Origin: a virus | Reading direction: 5' to 3' (one strand) | Virus record (IMG/VR): IMGVR_UViG_3300008267_000016 | Location: 1-64,000 of that record | Length of the DNA stretch: 64,000 bases | Part shown: one piece after another, positions 23,936-31,328 of the stretch | Layout of the letters: each line of letters starts with the position of its first letter | Position numbering within the stretch: the stretch's first letter is position 1 | Program-made: the position numbers and the translations under genes | The notes under the pieces: model-generated | Database searches by the model: none | What the model was told of the DNA's origin: nothing | What the model saw: the letters and a program-made list of their open reading frames with translations, nothing else

Positions 23936-24494
23936 AGTATTCAGCAAAAGTCTGTATACTTTGTTCGTAATTAGATCTAGGTGGTAAGTGATAAACGAAA
24001 CCAAGTACTTTGGTTTCTATTGGCTCTAAATTTTTTTCTTTAAGTAGCTTAGGTTTATTGGCTAATACACAAAGAGGAAAGTCAAAATTTATCTTTTGTG
24101 TAACTAGAAGAGCAACCTCAGAAGAAGTTAAAAAAACTACCGCCTGTTCAAATTCGTTGTGAAGCCATTTGCGATAGCAAAGTTCTAACCAGATCCTCTG
24201 GGCTGACTTCTTAAATCGGTAATTCTTTTGGAAAAGCCGCGTATTTCTTGGTTGCTCAGTTCCAGCCAAGGTGCTTCTTGGAGGAAACAGATAAACATTC
24301 TTGGCCTTCCACGGTTGAATTAGACCATTTTCACGCCAAGTGAAATAACGCTCAGCTTGAATCACTGAGTTAGCAGCTTCACTTGAAGCTGGGTCCAATT
24401 CAATCGAGCCTCCGAAGAAAGCAGCCGTGGTTGCTATTAAATCTGCAGGTGAGACGAAGTCATCATCAGAGAATGAGACTGTTTGAAAGCTCAT
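23907..24494 (-). CDS. Phage N6-adenine methyltransferase-like protein with altered catalytic motif
   Basis: About 195 residues from the ATG at 24494 (an ATG 30 bases upstream also reads in frame). AAFFGGSIELDPASSEAANS and AERYFTWRENGLIQPWKAKN match the phage Dam-type family, in which FDLDPAS binds S-adenosylmethionine. The catalytic NPPY that should follow is VYLFPPRS here, with Asn and Tyr both replaced. The rest (FEQAVVFLTSSEVALLV) keeps the fold. It may be catalytically changed or a DNA-binding relic. It is the last gene of a leftward accessory block. Confidence 0.65.
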   Translation of the reverse strand: MSFQTVSFSDDDFVSPADLIATTAAFFGGSIELDPASSEAANSVIQAERYFTWRENGLIQPWKAKNVYLFPPRSTLAGTEQPRNTRLFQKNYRFKKSAQRIWLELCYRKWLHNEFEQAVVFLTSSEVALLVTQKINFDFPLCVLANKPKLLKEKNLEPIETKVLGFVYHLPPRSNYEQSIQTFAEYFSTLGRVYI

Positions 24495-24885
24495 CGATTT
24501 TTTTATTAGCCTCGATTGGATCAATCAAGTGGATTGCGATTTCATTCGATTGAACCATCGCTACTAGAGCAAGATCTGATTCGGATTCTTTTTCTATAAC
24601 CTGAATTACTTTTGCGAATAAAGCTTCCGCTTTTTCATCCATTCCTTCTTGTGCTACTGCGAGGTCGTTTTCAAGTTCTTCTTTAGTTAGATATTTTGAG
24701 TTCTCCGGATCTTCTGGGTTGAATATCAAGATACCTTCGCCTCTTGCGGCTCGGTTCTCGAAATAAAGTCGTGTGATATCAGAAAGAATAGTGCGGACTA
24801 CGCCTGCACTAATCATGCGCTCTGTTTCATTACCCCCAAAGAGGTTTTTGATCAAAGCGGTTGCGCCGCGAGAAAGGTCAGACAT
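24466..24885 (-). CDS. Unrecognised helical protein of the accessory block
   Basis: 139 residues from the ATG at 24885, chosen because ATGTCTGA overlaps the upstream stop by 8 bases; a start 45 bases further up is possible but less likely. It is mostly helical and acidic (LTKEELENDLAVAQEGMDEK, then AEALFAKVIQVIEKESESDL). Its 3' end overlaps the methyltransferase-like gene by 29 bases. Function unknown. Confidence 0.6.
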   Translation of the reverse strand: MSDLSRGATALIKNLFGGNETERMISAGVVRTILSDITRLYFENRAARGEGILIFNPEDPENSKYLTKEELENDLAVAQEGMDEKAEALFAKVIQVIEKESESDLALVAMVQSNEIAIHLIDPIEANKKIDELSNSLIL

Positions 24886-25201
24886 TGGTGAAATTTTTCC
24901 ATGCGGCTTCCATAACCGCGTGTGGATCATACAGAAACTTAGAGGAGTTTCGCTCAGTAGGGTCTACTTTGCAATAGTGCTTACCCTCTACAAGCCCAGA
25001 GGTTCCTCCTGAAACAATCCCTTGGTGTATTAATTTATCTATAGCTACTGATGGGATATTTAGCCGTTGGCTGATGGTCTTTTTGCTTACAAATGCACTT
25101 GTTGTTTTTCCTTCCTTTTGAGAAACCAATAACTGAAGTGAAATGTCGATACTGGTGAGTGCTTCTCGAATCGTTTTGATTTCTTTAAGCGTTTGATCCA
25201 T
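24878..25201 (-). CDS. Small helix-turn-helix protein
   Basis: 107 residues from the ATG at 25201. The N-terminal helix (LKEIKTIREALTSIDISLQL) could mediate dimerisation. FVSKKTISQRLNIPSVAIDK reads as a helix-turn-helix, followed by LIHQGIVSGG. It precedes and overlaps the next gene, so the three leftward genes down to 23.9 kb form a coupled unit. A 12-base palindrome lies 30 bases upstream and may be its binding site. Function otherwise unknown. Confidence 0.55.
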   Translation of the reverse strand: MDQTLKEIKTIREALTSIDISLQLLVSQKEGKTTSAFVSKKTISQRLNIPSVAIDKLIHQGIVSGGTSGLVEGKHYCKVDPTERNSSKFLYDPHAVMEAAWKNFTNV

Positions 25202-25230
25202 GTAAATAAGAGAGGGGCTCCTCTTGATCA

Positions 25231-25242
25231 CCTGGCGCCAGG
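25231..25242. promoter_or_regulatory. Perfect 12-base palindrome, candidate operator
   Basis: CCTGGCGCCAGG lies in the 131-base gap upstream of the leftward HTH gene starting at 25201. It is fully self-complementary, has no T-tract and is GC-rich within a mixed region. It is placed where a repressor site would be expected. Confidence 0.35.
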
Positions 25243-25332
25243 CAACCAGAGCGAATTACTGCTGGTCGGAAAAGGCTAAAACGAACACAGCACCCCTCAA
25301 ACCACTGCGGCCTTTGTTACGCAGAGGTCTGT

Positions 25333-25788
25333 CTAGTCTAAGAGTGCTGAGGCTTTTGTCTCGAAGTCGGCTGGGTCCTCAATGAGAAGTGCGATCAGTT
25401 TATCAAGCTTAGAGGCGGTGTCAACCACATTAGGGGTGTTCTTGATTAACCAGTAACTATATGCGTTTAATAGGTAATAATGTGTTTGCTTAGCTTTAAG
25501 GGCGCCAACTTTCCAGCGCTCAAAATCAAAAGCGTTGCTGTGGCGACTAGATCCTGTTTTGAGTTCAAGTTCTCGGATTTCTATTTGAAGCTCGATATCC
25601 TTGATTGTGTATTCAAGTGAACTAATTTTCGCTTGACAGTCTTTAAAGCTGGCAGGCGGCTGGTTGTCTGTGTAGATCCAGCCTGGAAGATTTTCAATGC
25701 GAAATTCTTCTTCCCAAAGGCAAGGCCGCTTCAGCTCAGTCGAAGAGCTCTGTGAGTATGCGGGCGATGTGTACGTTGTAACAACCAT
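25333..25788 (-). CDS. Unrecognised protein with central coiled-coil helix
   Basis: 151 residues. After a Ser/Tyr-rich start comes a long helix (AKISSLEYTIKDIELQIEIR, continuing ELELKT) typical of a coiled coil, then a helical C-terminal half (HYYLLNAYSYWLIKNTPN). It overlaps the small HTH gene by 53 bases, unless a later non-ATG start is used. Function unknown. Confidence 0.5.
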   Translation of the reverse strand: MVVTTYTSPAYSQSSSTELKRPCLWEEEFRIENLPGWIYTDNQPPASFKDCQAKISSLEYTIKDIELQIEIRELELKTGSSRHSNAFDFERWKVGALKAKQTHYYLLNAYSYWLIKNTPNVVDTASKLDKLIALLIEDPADFETKASALLD

Positions 25789-25924
25789 TTAAACAATAAA
25801 GTGAGTGTTGCTCGAAAGAAGTTTTAATTACGAGGTCTAGTTGAATTAACTGCCTCAAGTGATTGCGGACTGCGCTCGTCGATTGACCGACTACTTCGGC
25901 AATCTCCGAAATACTAGCAGGCAT
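25736..25924 (-). CDS. Small winged-helix DNA-binding protein
   Basis: 62 residues from the ATG at 25924. ISEIAEVVGQSTSAVRNHLR followed by QLIQLDLVIKTS is an ArsR-like helix-turn-helix with the start of a wing. A longer frame extends 213 bases upstream, but that part overlaps the HNH gene in another frame and looks like shadow sequence, so I prefer the short form, which starts 21 bases after the HNH stop. Probably a transcription regulator of the accessory block. Confidence 0.5.
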   Translation of the reverse strand: MPASISEIAEVVGQSTSAVRNHLRQLIQLDLVIKTSFEQHSLYCLNGCYNVHIARILTELFD

Positions 25925-25944
25925 AATCTGCTGTAAATCGAGAA

Positions 25945-26634
25945 TTAAGCCACTGTGGCGAGTAATTGCTTGGATGCGGCCCTGATGCCTTGGATTGTGG
26001 AAAGCGATAATTTCGTTCCGTGCTTCTCTTGTAAAACCTTTTGCGTGATCTTTGCTGAAATACCCAGCTCTTGAAGATGCTGTATCAGCTTTTCGATTTG
26101 AGGGGTAGCCTTTTGATTCGGGCTCGGTGTGATACATAAGTGGTATGGGTTGATACAGAATGGATTAGAGCACCTAGAGCGCACGTAGTCACTTGATCTT
26201 AGTTTTGTTTTAAAGAACGCTTCATAGATGAATCGCCTAGTACGCGTGCACTGGCCGTCATCCTCACTGTAAGTGAAGCCTCGATCCTCTGGGTACTCGA
26301 GATGCTCAACTCTGTCGATCAGAGGACGGTGCCGCTCAAGCCAAGCGTGAAGACGCCCAGCCCGACTAGAGGTGCTGGCTAGCTCAAGCCTGCACACCTC
26401 ACAAGCCTGGACAAGGTCGTGAGGTAGGCGTAGACGCTTGCGGAAAGCCGCAGGGACCAGTAAAGGCTCAGACCTACCGCAAAGACAGCGCCAAGCTGAG
26501 ACGTCTGCGTAGTGCTCGACGTGCCAGTGACCGAGTCTCTCGATCGTCTCAGGAGCACCTGTGGGAGTCGGCGAGTCCGTGTCGTCCAGGTCTAGGAGAC
26601 CTAGTAACGCAACTGCCCGCAGGTTTAAAGCCAT
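25945..26634 (-). CDS. HNH-type homing endonuclease with C-terminal HTH
   Basis: 229 residues from the ATG at 26634; a GTG at 26667 is also in frame. Cysteine pairs CLCG and CEVC mark a possible zinc site in the first half. CSNPFCINPYHLCITP is the zinc and His core also present in the protein at 54206, and both have an HTH after it (ISAKITQKVLQEKHGTKLSL here). This architecture is typical of free-standing HNH nucleases that spread in phage genomes. The gene is GC-richer than its surroundings, which suggests recent acquisition. Confidence 0.65.
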   Translation of the reverse strand: MALNLRAVALLGLLDLDDTDSPTPTGAPETIERLGHWHVEHYADVSAWRCLCGRSEPLLVPAAFRKRLRLPHDLVQACEVCRLELASTSSRAGRLHAWLERHRPLIDRVEHLEYPEDRGFTYSEDDGQCTRTRRFIYEAFFKTKLRSSDYVRSRCSNPFCINPYHLCITPSPNQKATPQIEKLIQHLQELGISAKITQKVLQEKHGTKLSLSTIQGIRAASKQLLATVA

Positions 26635-26756
26635 GCCAAGGGTCGCATCTTGGGCGCATCGTAGCACCGAGGGTGCTTCAGGGACTGTTAAAAGACTATG
26701 GAGCTCACAGAACTCACAGAAAGCACAGAAGGGTAGCTGGCGCAGAACCTCATAGG

Positions 26757-27064
26757 ATTAATACTTTCTTTTTTTAGGGATTCCAATACGAGACTGGGTT
26801 GAGACACAGCTTTTTATCTTTATTGAGACGTCTCCTTAATGTTTCCTGAGTAGTTTTACAAGAAACTAACTAAGTACGTTTATCTAAATTTAATTCAAAT
26901 AATTTATCTCTCTCAACAACGATCCAGTTTCGTTGAGAACGTCAACTTCCACAAAAAGTTTCAAGGGGATTTTTTTGAAGAGAGTATCCAAAAGCAACCG
27001 GCCAGCCCGTGGATTTGTTATATCTTTAAAAAGATGTAGACTTTGTGAAACGTAGAGGTGCTTT
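26757..27064. other. AT-rich noncoding region with dyads and a candidate promoter
   Basis: About 300 bases with no convincing frame. It contains the palindrome GAGACGTCTC at 26825-26834, an inverted repeat TCTCAAC/GTTGAGA at 26911-26917 and 26932-26938, and a sigma70-like pair TTGTTA (27015-27020) and TAGACT (27037-27042) with 16-base spacing. It separates the leftward accessory block from the rightward tail-fibre unit and most likely holds promoters for both. Confidence 0.5.
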
Positions 27065-27232
27065 GTGTCAAAGACTACCGTCCAGCCCGTAGAAGAGATT
27101 ACTTGGGAAGGCTTGCGTCGTAGAGCTACTGTGCTCGGTATCCCTGCCTGGAAACTTGCGGAGAGTTTTGCCGTGCATGAACGAAATGGCGAGCTCATAT
27201 TTAAAGTTTCTGGCAGTAGCACAAAGACGTAG
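27065..27232 (+). CDS. Small protein, 55 residues
   Basis: GTG-initiated with AGAGG about seven bases upstream and the candidate promoter directly before it. It codes for TTVQPVEEITWEGLRRRATV and a C-terminal half with a short helix and strands (WKLAESFAVHERNGELIFKV). The overlapping leftward frame is less protein-like. Size and EITWEGLRRR recall small uncharacterised phage proteins. Function unknown. Confidence 0.6.
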   Translation: MSKTTVQPVEEITWEGLRRRATVLGIPAWKLAESFAVHERNGELIFKVSGSSTKT

Positions 27233-27285
27233 AATTTAATCTCTCTCGGTTAAACTGGAGAATACGGGAGGGATTACGTTTTTAG

Positions 27286-28686
27286 ATGACTGAAACTAAC
27301 GTACCCGCCTGTCCACTTCACGGTGCGCTTCCTCGTGCTCTCCACCCAGAGAATTTCGAAGGGATCGTAACCGTAATTGAAGAACTTATTGAAACGGTAA
27401 GCGGTGTGGGGACTTTAAGTTACTCCAGGTGCCCTTATGGGTATTCTTATAACTTTGAGGGAGTAGTCCGAGCTTTAGAAGACTTAAACGTCAGCGTTAG
27501 TGGCATAAACCTTGGTTTCCCAGACCCTGCTGGTAGCGGGATTATTGGAGGTTCTGGAATTCACGTTGAGTACAGTGGAGGTTACGGAATTATTGAGAGC
27601 CAGATTACTCAGGTTTGGCCTGGTTCTGGTGTAACTCCTGTTTACAGCGGCGAAGGTACAGTTTTTGATGTAAATCTCCTAGGTTTTGCTGGTGTAGATG
27701 TTCTATACAGCGGCACTTATATTCAAGTTTCTGGAACCAAAGACCAGGCTGTAGCTGTTGTTAGTGGTCTTATTGGCGGCGAAGGTATAACGATTGTTGC
27801 AAGCGGCGACACGGCAGTTGTCTCTACCGATTTAGTTGGCCAAGGCTCCGTTAACTTCTCCTACAACAATGCTGGTGTTGGTGTCATATCCGGACAAGCT
27901 CAACAGCTACTAGTTGCTGGGTCTGGTACTAGTGTCCGTTCGAGCGGTGACTATCAGATTGTCGATGTCGGCGTTCTTGGCGGCGGACTAACTGATGTTA
28001 CTTACTCTGGTTCGTTTATTACCGTTGATGGCGGAACTACGTTAGTCGCCGGATCGGGTACAAGCGTTCGCACCAGTGGCGACTATCAAATTGTTGATGT
28101 CGGTATTCAAGCCGGCTCCAACATGAGCGTTGTCTACTCAGGTCAGTTTGTTGGATTGGCCAGTTCCGCCAGCGCAGGCTCCGCTGTGGTGACTGTATCT
28201 GGTGATCCTGGTTTCAACTACATAGGCGGTTCACTCTGGTTTGACACTAACGAGGGCCGTCTGTTTGTTTATGCGTCTGGTAACGGCATAGAAGAACCTG
28301 ATTGGTATGTAGCTAACGCCGAAGCTCTAGCTATTAAGAGTGAAGTGCCACCTTCAGGCACTGGTGGATTTAACGCACCACCGTTAGACGGAACCCTCTG
28401 GTTCAATACCTTGATGGGTTCACTCTTTGTTTACGATTCAACAACAAGTGGTTGGTATGAGTCCGCAGCATCCAGAACTCCTGTATATGACTCGGTAGCT
28501 CCCGTTGCTGCTGTTGACGGCACCTTGTGGACCGATTCGGGCACTAACATTATTCGCGTTTGGGATGGGTCTATCTGGGCAGATGTCACTGCTAGCGGTA
28601 GTCCTTATATTCCGCCTCCTGTTCCTTCTGGTTTAGATGCTGAAGCCGAAGGGGAAGTGATTGGCCTAATCATGGGTCTGAGCTAA
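27286..28686 (+). CDS. Tail fibre protein with beta repeats and a GLI-x-x-LS end
   Basis: 466 residues with GGGAGGG upstream of the ATG. The first 75 residues hold two related segments (NFEGIVTVIEELIETVSGVG and NFEGVVRALEDLNVSVSGIN). Next is a long Gly/Ser/Val beta region with a duplicated unit LVAGSGTSVRSSGDYQIVDV and LVAGSGTSVRTSGDYQIVDV. Three modules of the type DGTLWFNT...VYD...W follow. The last residues, EVIGLIMGLS, recur in the two repeat proteins downstream. It is probably a receptor-binding or baseplate-proximal fibre. Confidence 0.75.
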   Translation: MTETNVPACPLHGALPRALHPENFEGIVTVIEELIETVSGVGTLSYSRCPYGYSYNFEGVVRALEDLNVSVSGINLGFPDPAGSGIIGGSGIHVEYSGGYGIIESQITQVWPGSGVTPVYSGEGTVFDVNLLGFAGVDVLYSGTYIQVSGTKDQAVAVVSGLIGGEGITIVASGDTAVVSTDLVGQGSVNFSYNNAGVGVISGQAQQLLVAGSGTSVRSSGDYQIVDVGVLGGGLTDVTYSGSFITVDGGTTLVAGSGTSVRTSGDYQIVDVGIQAGSNMSVVYSGQFVGLASSASAGSAVVTVSGDPGFNYIGGSLWFDTNEGRLFVYASGNGIEEPDWYVANAEALAIKSEVPPSGTGGFNAPPLDGTLWFNTLMGSLFVYDSTTSGWYESAASRTPVYDSVAPVAAVDGTLWTDSGTNIIRVWDGSIWADVTASGSPYIPPPVPSGLDAEAEGEVIGLIMGLS

Positions 28687-28710
28687 ATTGGCGCTTTCGA
28701 TCTGAGGTTG

Positions 28711-28830
28711 ATGTCCAAACCCAAAACCACAACGCTTATTGTCAAAAAGTTAAAAAAGACTCACCAGGGTCAAGGTCGTCACTCGAAGCCGTCACATGGC
28801 CGTAAACTCAGCCGTGGACAAGGACGCTAG
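28711..28830 (+). CDS. Small very basic protein, 39 residues
   Basis: ATG-initiated, with GAGG seven bases upstream. The product is almost all Lys, Arg, His, Gln, Gly and Ser: KPKTTTLIVKKLKKTHQGQG and then RHSKPSHGRKLSRGQGR. Nothing on the other strand competes. Lying between fibre genes, it might neutralise DNA or assist assembly. Function unknown. Confidence 0.6.
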   Translation: MSKPKTTTLIVKKLKKTHQGQGRHSKPSHGRKLSRGQGR

Positions 28831-28857
28831 AGTTTATTTATCTGCACGTGATTAGTT

Positions 28858-29250
28858 GTGCTTTTATCTTTTGTAGCTCAGCAACCTATACAAGTAGGTG
28901 ATGCAGTTGCTGTAAGCACTACAGTATCAGGTCAGATAATTCCAGCTAATCCGTCTGGTTTAGTTTCAGCCAGTGTCGTAGGTGTAGCTATAGACACAGT
29001 GAGTGCTGGAGGCCTTTGCAGAGTTGTTAGTGACTCTGCGGCCTCCGTTTACTCCTCTCTTTCTCCTGGTTCGAGTTATTACTTAAGCCCTAGTGGAGGC
29101 TACGTAGTTAATTACGCGACATACGTTACAGAGTTTTATCAACTCGGTGTGTCTAGCTTGTATTTAACTCAACTGGGCATAGCTGTCAATCAAAGCTCTA
29201 TTCGCGTGAACCCAAGTGAGCCTAAGCTCGTCGTCAGTGGTTACTTGTAA
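28858..29250 (+). CDS. Small virion protein, paralogue of the next gene
   Basis: 130 residues from a GTG start. The module VGDAVAVSTTVSGQIIPANP, VVGVAIDTVSAGGLCRVV, LSPGSSYYLSPSGGYV, LGIAVNQSSIRV is repeated in order in the next gene, so the two are diverged duplicates. The fold reads as a small beta domain often seen in phage fibres and capsid spikes. A structural role on the tail is likely. No catalytic motif. Confidence 0.65.
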   Translation: MLLSFVAQQPIQVGDAVAVSTTVSGQIIPANPSGLVSASVVGVAIDTVSAGGLCRVVSDSAASVYSSLSPGSSYYLSPSGGYVVNYATYVTEFYQLGVSSLYLTQLGIAVNQSSIRVNPSEPKLVVSGYL

Positions 29251-29279
29251 GACGTTGTAGAATTAAAAACATCGCGTGG

Positions 29280-29804
29280 TTGTTGTCGGTGTCAAACAGG
29301 TCGATCTTCAACCGTAATTACACTAGCTATCAATCCGATGGTACTACCGTATTCTTAGCGAACGGTAGGGGTGTTGTTACAAATCCTGCTCCTGAGATAA
29401 CTCTAGTAGCGGGAGCTGCATTAGTTGCCGGTGCTTGCGTAGCAGCTAGTGGTAATTATGTAATCCCGGCCACTGCTTTGAGCGGTAGCCCAACTTATGC
29501 GTTCTCTCCTATAGGGTTTGCTCAGAGTTCAGCTACTGTTGGTAACCCAGTTGTAATTAATTTAGATGGAGTTGTTAATTTAACTGGCGCCAATATCACG
29601 GCTGAGTCTTCGTTAGTGCCAGGTCAATATTATTACCTTTCAAAATTCAACGGTCAGGTTGTTAGATACTCCACAGCTTCTGGAATTATCTCAGGTTCCG
29701 GATCTAATGCGTATGCCGCATCCTCCCCCGTGGGAGTAGCTTTAAACGGAAATCAATTGAGTATTGAGATTGCTCCTCCCGTTCTTCTTTATACTGGAGC
29801 TTAA
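29280..29804 (+). CDS. Virion protein with the same beta module
   Basis: 174 residues. The start is uncertain: TTG at 29280 or 29283, or GTG at 29289. After a 40-residue N-terminal part (SNRSIFNRNYTSYQ, then STVFLANGRG-like sequence) comes LVAGACVAASGNYVIPATAL, IGFAQSSATVGNPVVINL, LVPGQYYYLSKFNGQVV and VGVALNGNQLSIEI, parallel to the previous gene. Probably a fibre or spike subunit. The stop is followed 11 bases later by the first repeat-protein gene with AAGGAGAAG as ribosome binding site. Confidence 0.65.
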   Translation: MLSVSNRSIFNRNYTSYQSDGTTVFLANGRGVVTNPAPEITLVAGAALVAGACVAASGNYVIPATALSGSPTYAFSPIGFAQSSATVGNPVVINLDGVVNLTGANITAESSLVPGQYYYLSKFNGQVVRYSTASGIISGSGSNAYAASSPVGVALNGNQLSIEIAPPVLLYTGA

Positions 29805-29815
29805 GGAGAAGAGTT

Positions 29816-31327
29816 ATGGTAGTCCGCAGGCCGCTTGTTCTTGTTAGTGGTGCTCTTTCTGAGCTCCCTTTAGGGGATAGTATTGTTACAACTGCTTCTG
29901 GCGGGACACTAACAGCAGGTAGTGGTCTAGTCGGCGGTGGCGATACTAATGAAACTATTCGACTAGACGTTGCTCTTGCGACTCAACCTAGCGGACTCGT
30001 ATTTGTTGGCAACAAAATTGGTGTTGATGGTGTTGCTCTAGTACGTTCTCAACAAGCACTTGCTTCTGGTAACTCAGCTCTACTTAATTCTTCAATTGCA
30101 CTAGCTTCCGGAAACGCAGCTCTTTCTGTAGGTCAGACAGCATTAGCTTCTGGTAATGCTGGTTTATCTGTTGCCGCTACAGCTTTAGCATCTGGAAATC
30201 AAGCCCTATCAATTTCTTTAACAGCTCTCAATTCAGGTATTGCTGCACTTGATGTTGCCAGTGATGCACTTGCATCTGGTAGTGCAGCTGTAACAGATTC
30301 AGCTGTTGCCTTAGCTTCTGGAAACGCAGCTTTATCATTATCCGAAGTTGCTCTAGCTTCTGGCAATGCTGGTCTGTCGAACGCCGTAGTTGCTTTAGCT
30401 TCGGGTAACGCAGCTTTAGGTTTAAGCAATACTGCGTTAGCTTCAGGTAATGCTGCTCTTAGTGTTTCCGTAAACGCTTTAGCTTCCGGTAACGCAAGTC
30501 TTAGCACTTCTTTAAGAGCACTTAGTTCTGGCAACTCTGCATTATCTGATGCTCAGGTTGCTCTAGCTTCTGGTAACGCTGCCTTAAATGTTTCTGTTAC
30601 TGCTTTAGCTTCTGGTAACTCAGCAGTACTTCTCGCAGATCAAGCCCTTGCTTCTGGAAACGCTGCCTTAGTTGATTCAGCTAAAGCACTAGCTTCTGGA
30701 AACGCAGCTATCGTTCTGTCAAATAGCGCGGTGGCTTCTGGAGCCGCTGCAATTCTTTTATCAGACATTGCCTTAGCCTCTGGTTTAGCAGCACAGGCAA
30801 CAGCAGATAAAGCACTAGCTTCTGGAAACTCTGCACTAACTATTGCCGTTAGTGCGCTTGCTTCTGGTAACGCCGGTCTATCTGTTGCGTCGACAGCGTT
30901 AGCTTCAGGTAACGCAGCGCTTGCGGCAGTAAATACCGCACTTGCTTCGGGAAATGCAGGTATTTCTTTAGGTCTAAGTGCATTAGCTTCTGGTAACGCA
31001 GCTCTTCTTTCTGCTTCTGTAGCTTTATCCTCTGGTAATGCTGGTTTAGCTCTTGCTTCCACAGCGCTAGCTTCTGGTAATGCTGGGCTTTTAGTAGGCT
31101 CTAGAGCTCAAGCCTCAGGTAACGCAGGAATTTCTGTAGGCCTTACGGCTTTAAGTTCTGGTAACTCGGCTATTTCCGTGGCCAATGCTGCACTAGCTTC
31201 AGGTAACGCAGCTTTAACTATTGTGCCTGCTGCTCAAGCATCAGGTAACGCAGCCCTTGCAGCCTATTTCGCTAACCCTGGCATATCCCAGGGCGAAGCT
31301 ATCGGTCTAATTATCGCGCTTTCGTAA
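29816..31327 (+). CDS. 503-residue fibre protein of 29 tandem 14-residue repeats
   Basis: Residues 1-80 form an N-terminal domain (SGALSELPLGDSIVTTASGG, TLTAGSGLVGGGDTNETIRL, FVGNKIGVDG). Residues 81-472 are 28 repeats of exactly 14 residues without insertions, consensus ALASGNAALSVSxT, and a 29th unit runs into YFANPG. The final 14 residues end EAIGLIIALS. Two heptads per repeat with Leu or Ala at positions 2 and 9 are compatible with an alpha-helical coiled-coil shaft, although Gly in every unit is unusual and a beta fold is possible. The gene just downstream has the identical 80 + 28x14 + 17 + 14 layout. Confidence 0.85.
   Translation: MVVRRPLVLVSGALSELPLGDSIVTTASGGTLTAGSGLVGGGDTNETIRLDVALATQPSGLVFVGNKIGVDGVALVRSQQALASGNSALLNSSIALASGNAALSVGQTALASGNAGLSVAATALASGNQALSISLTALNSGIAALDVASDALASGSAAVTDSAVALASGNAALSLSEVALASGNAGLSNAVVALASGNAALGLSNTALASGNAALSVSVNALASGNASLSTSLRALSSGNSALSDAQVALASGNAALNVSVTALASGNSAVLLADQALASGNAALVDSAKALASGNAAIVLSNSAVASGAAAILLSDIALASGLAAQATADKALASGNSALTIAVSALASGNAGLSVASTALASGNAALAAVNTALASGNAGISLGLSALASGNAALLSASVALSSGNAGLALASTALASGNAGLLVGSRAQASGNAGISVGLTALSSGNSAISVANAALASGNAALTIVPAAQASGNAALAAYFANPGISQGEAIGLIIALS
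30056..31282 (+). repeat. 42-base tandem coding repeat, 29 units
   Basis: DNA coding for the 14-residue repeats. Units share GCTTCTGGTAA but differ at synonymous positions, so the array is diverged rather than recently expanded. Open frames on the opposite strand here are created by the repeat. It is not a CRISPR array: there are no unique spacers and the frame is continuous. Confidence 0.88.
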
Positions 31328-31328
31328 A

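Noticed and set aside
25925-26137. Upstream extension of the small HTH protein at 25736
   Set aside because: It overlaps the HNH gene in another frame and has poor composition; the ATG at 25924 gives a compact domain.
26890-27222. Leftward 110-residue frame
   Set aside because: Its 3' side is antisense to the better supported small gene at 27065-27232, and it crosses the AT-rich promoter region.
30056-31282. Tandem repeats considered as a CRISPR array
   Set aside because: The 42-base period is continuous, has no spacers and is in frame with a protein.
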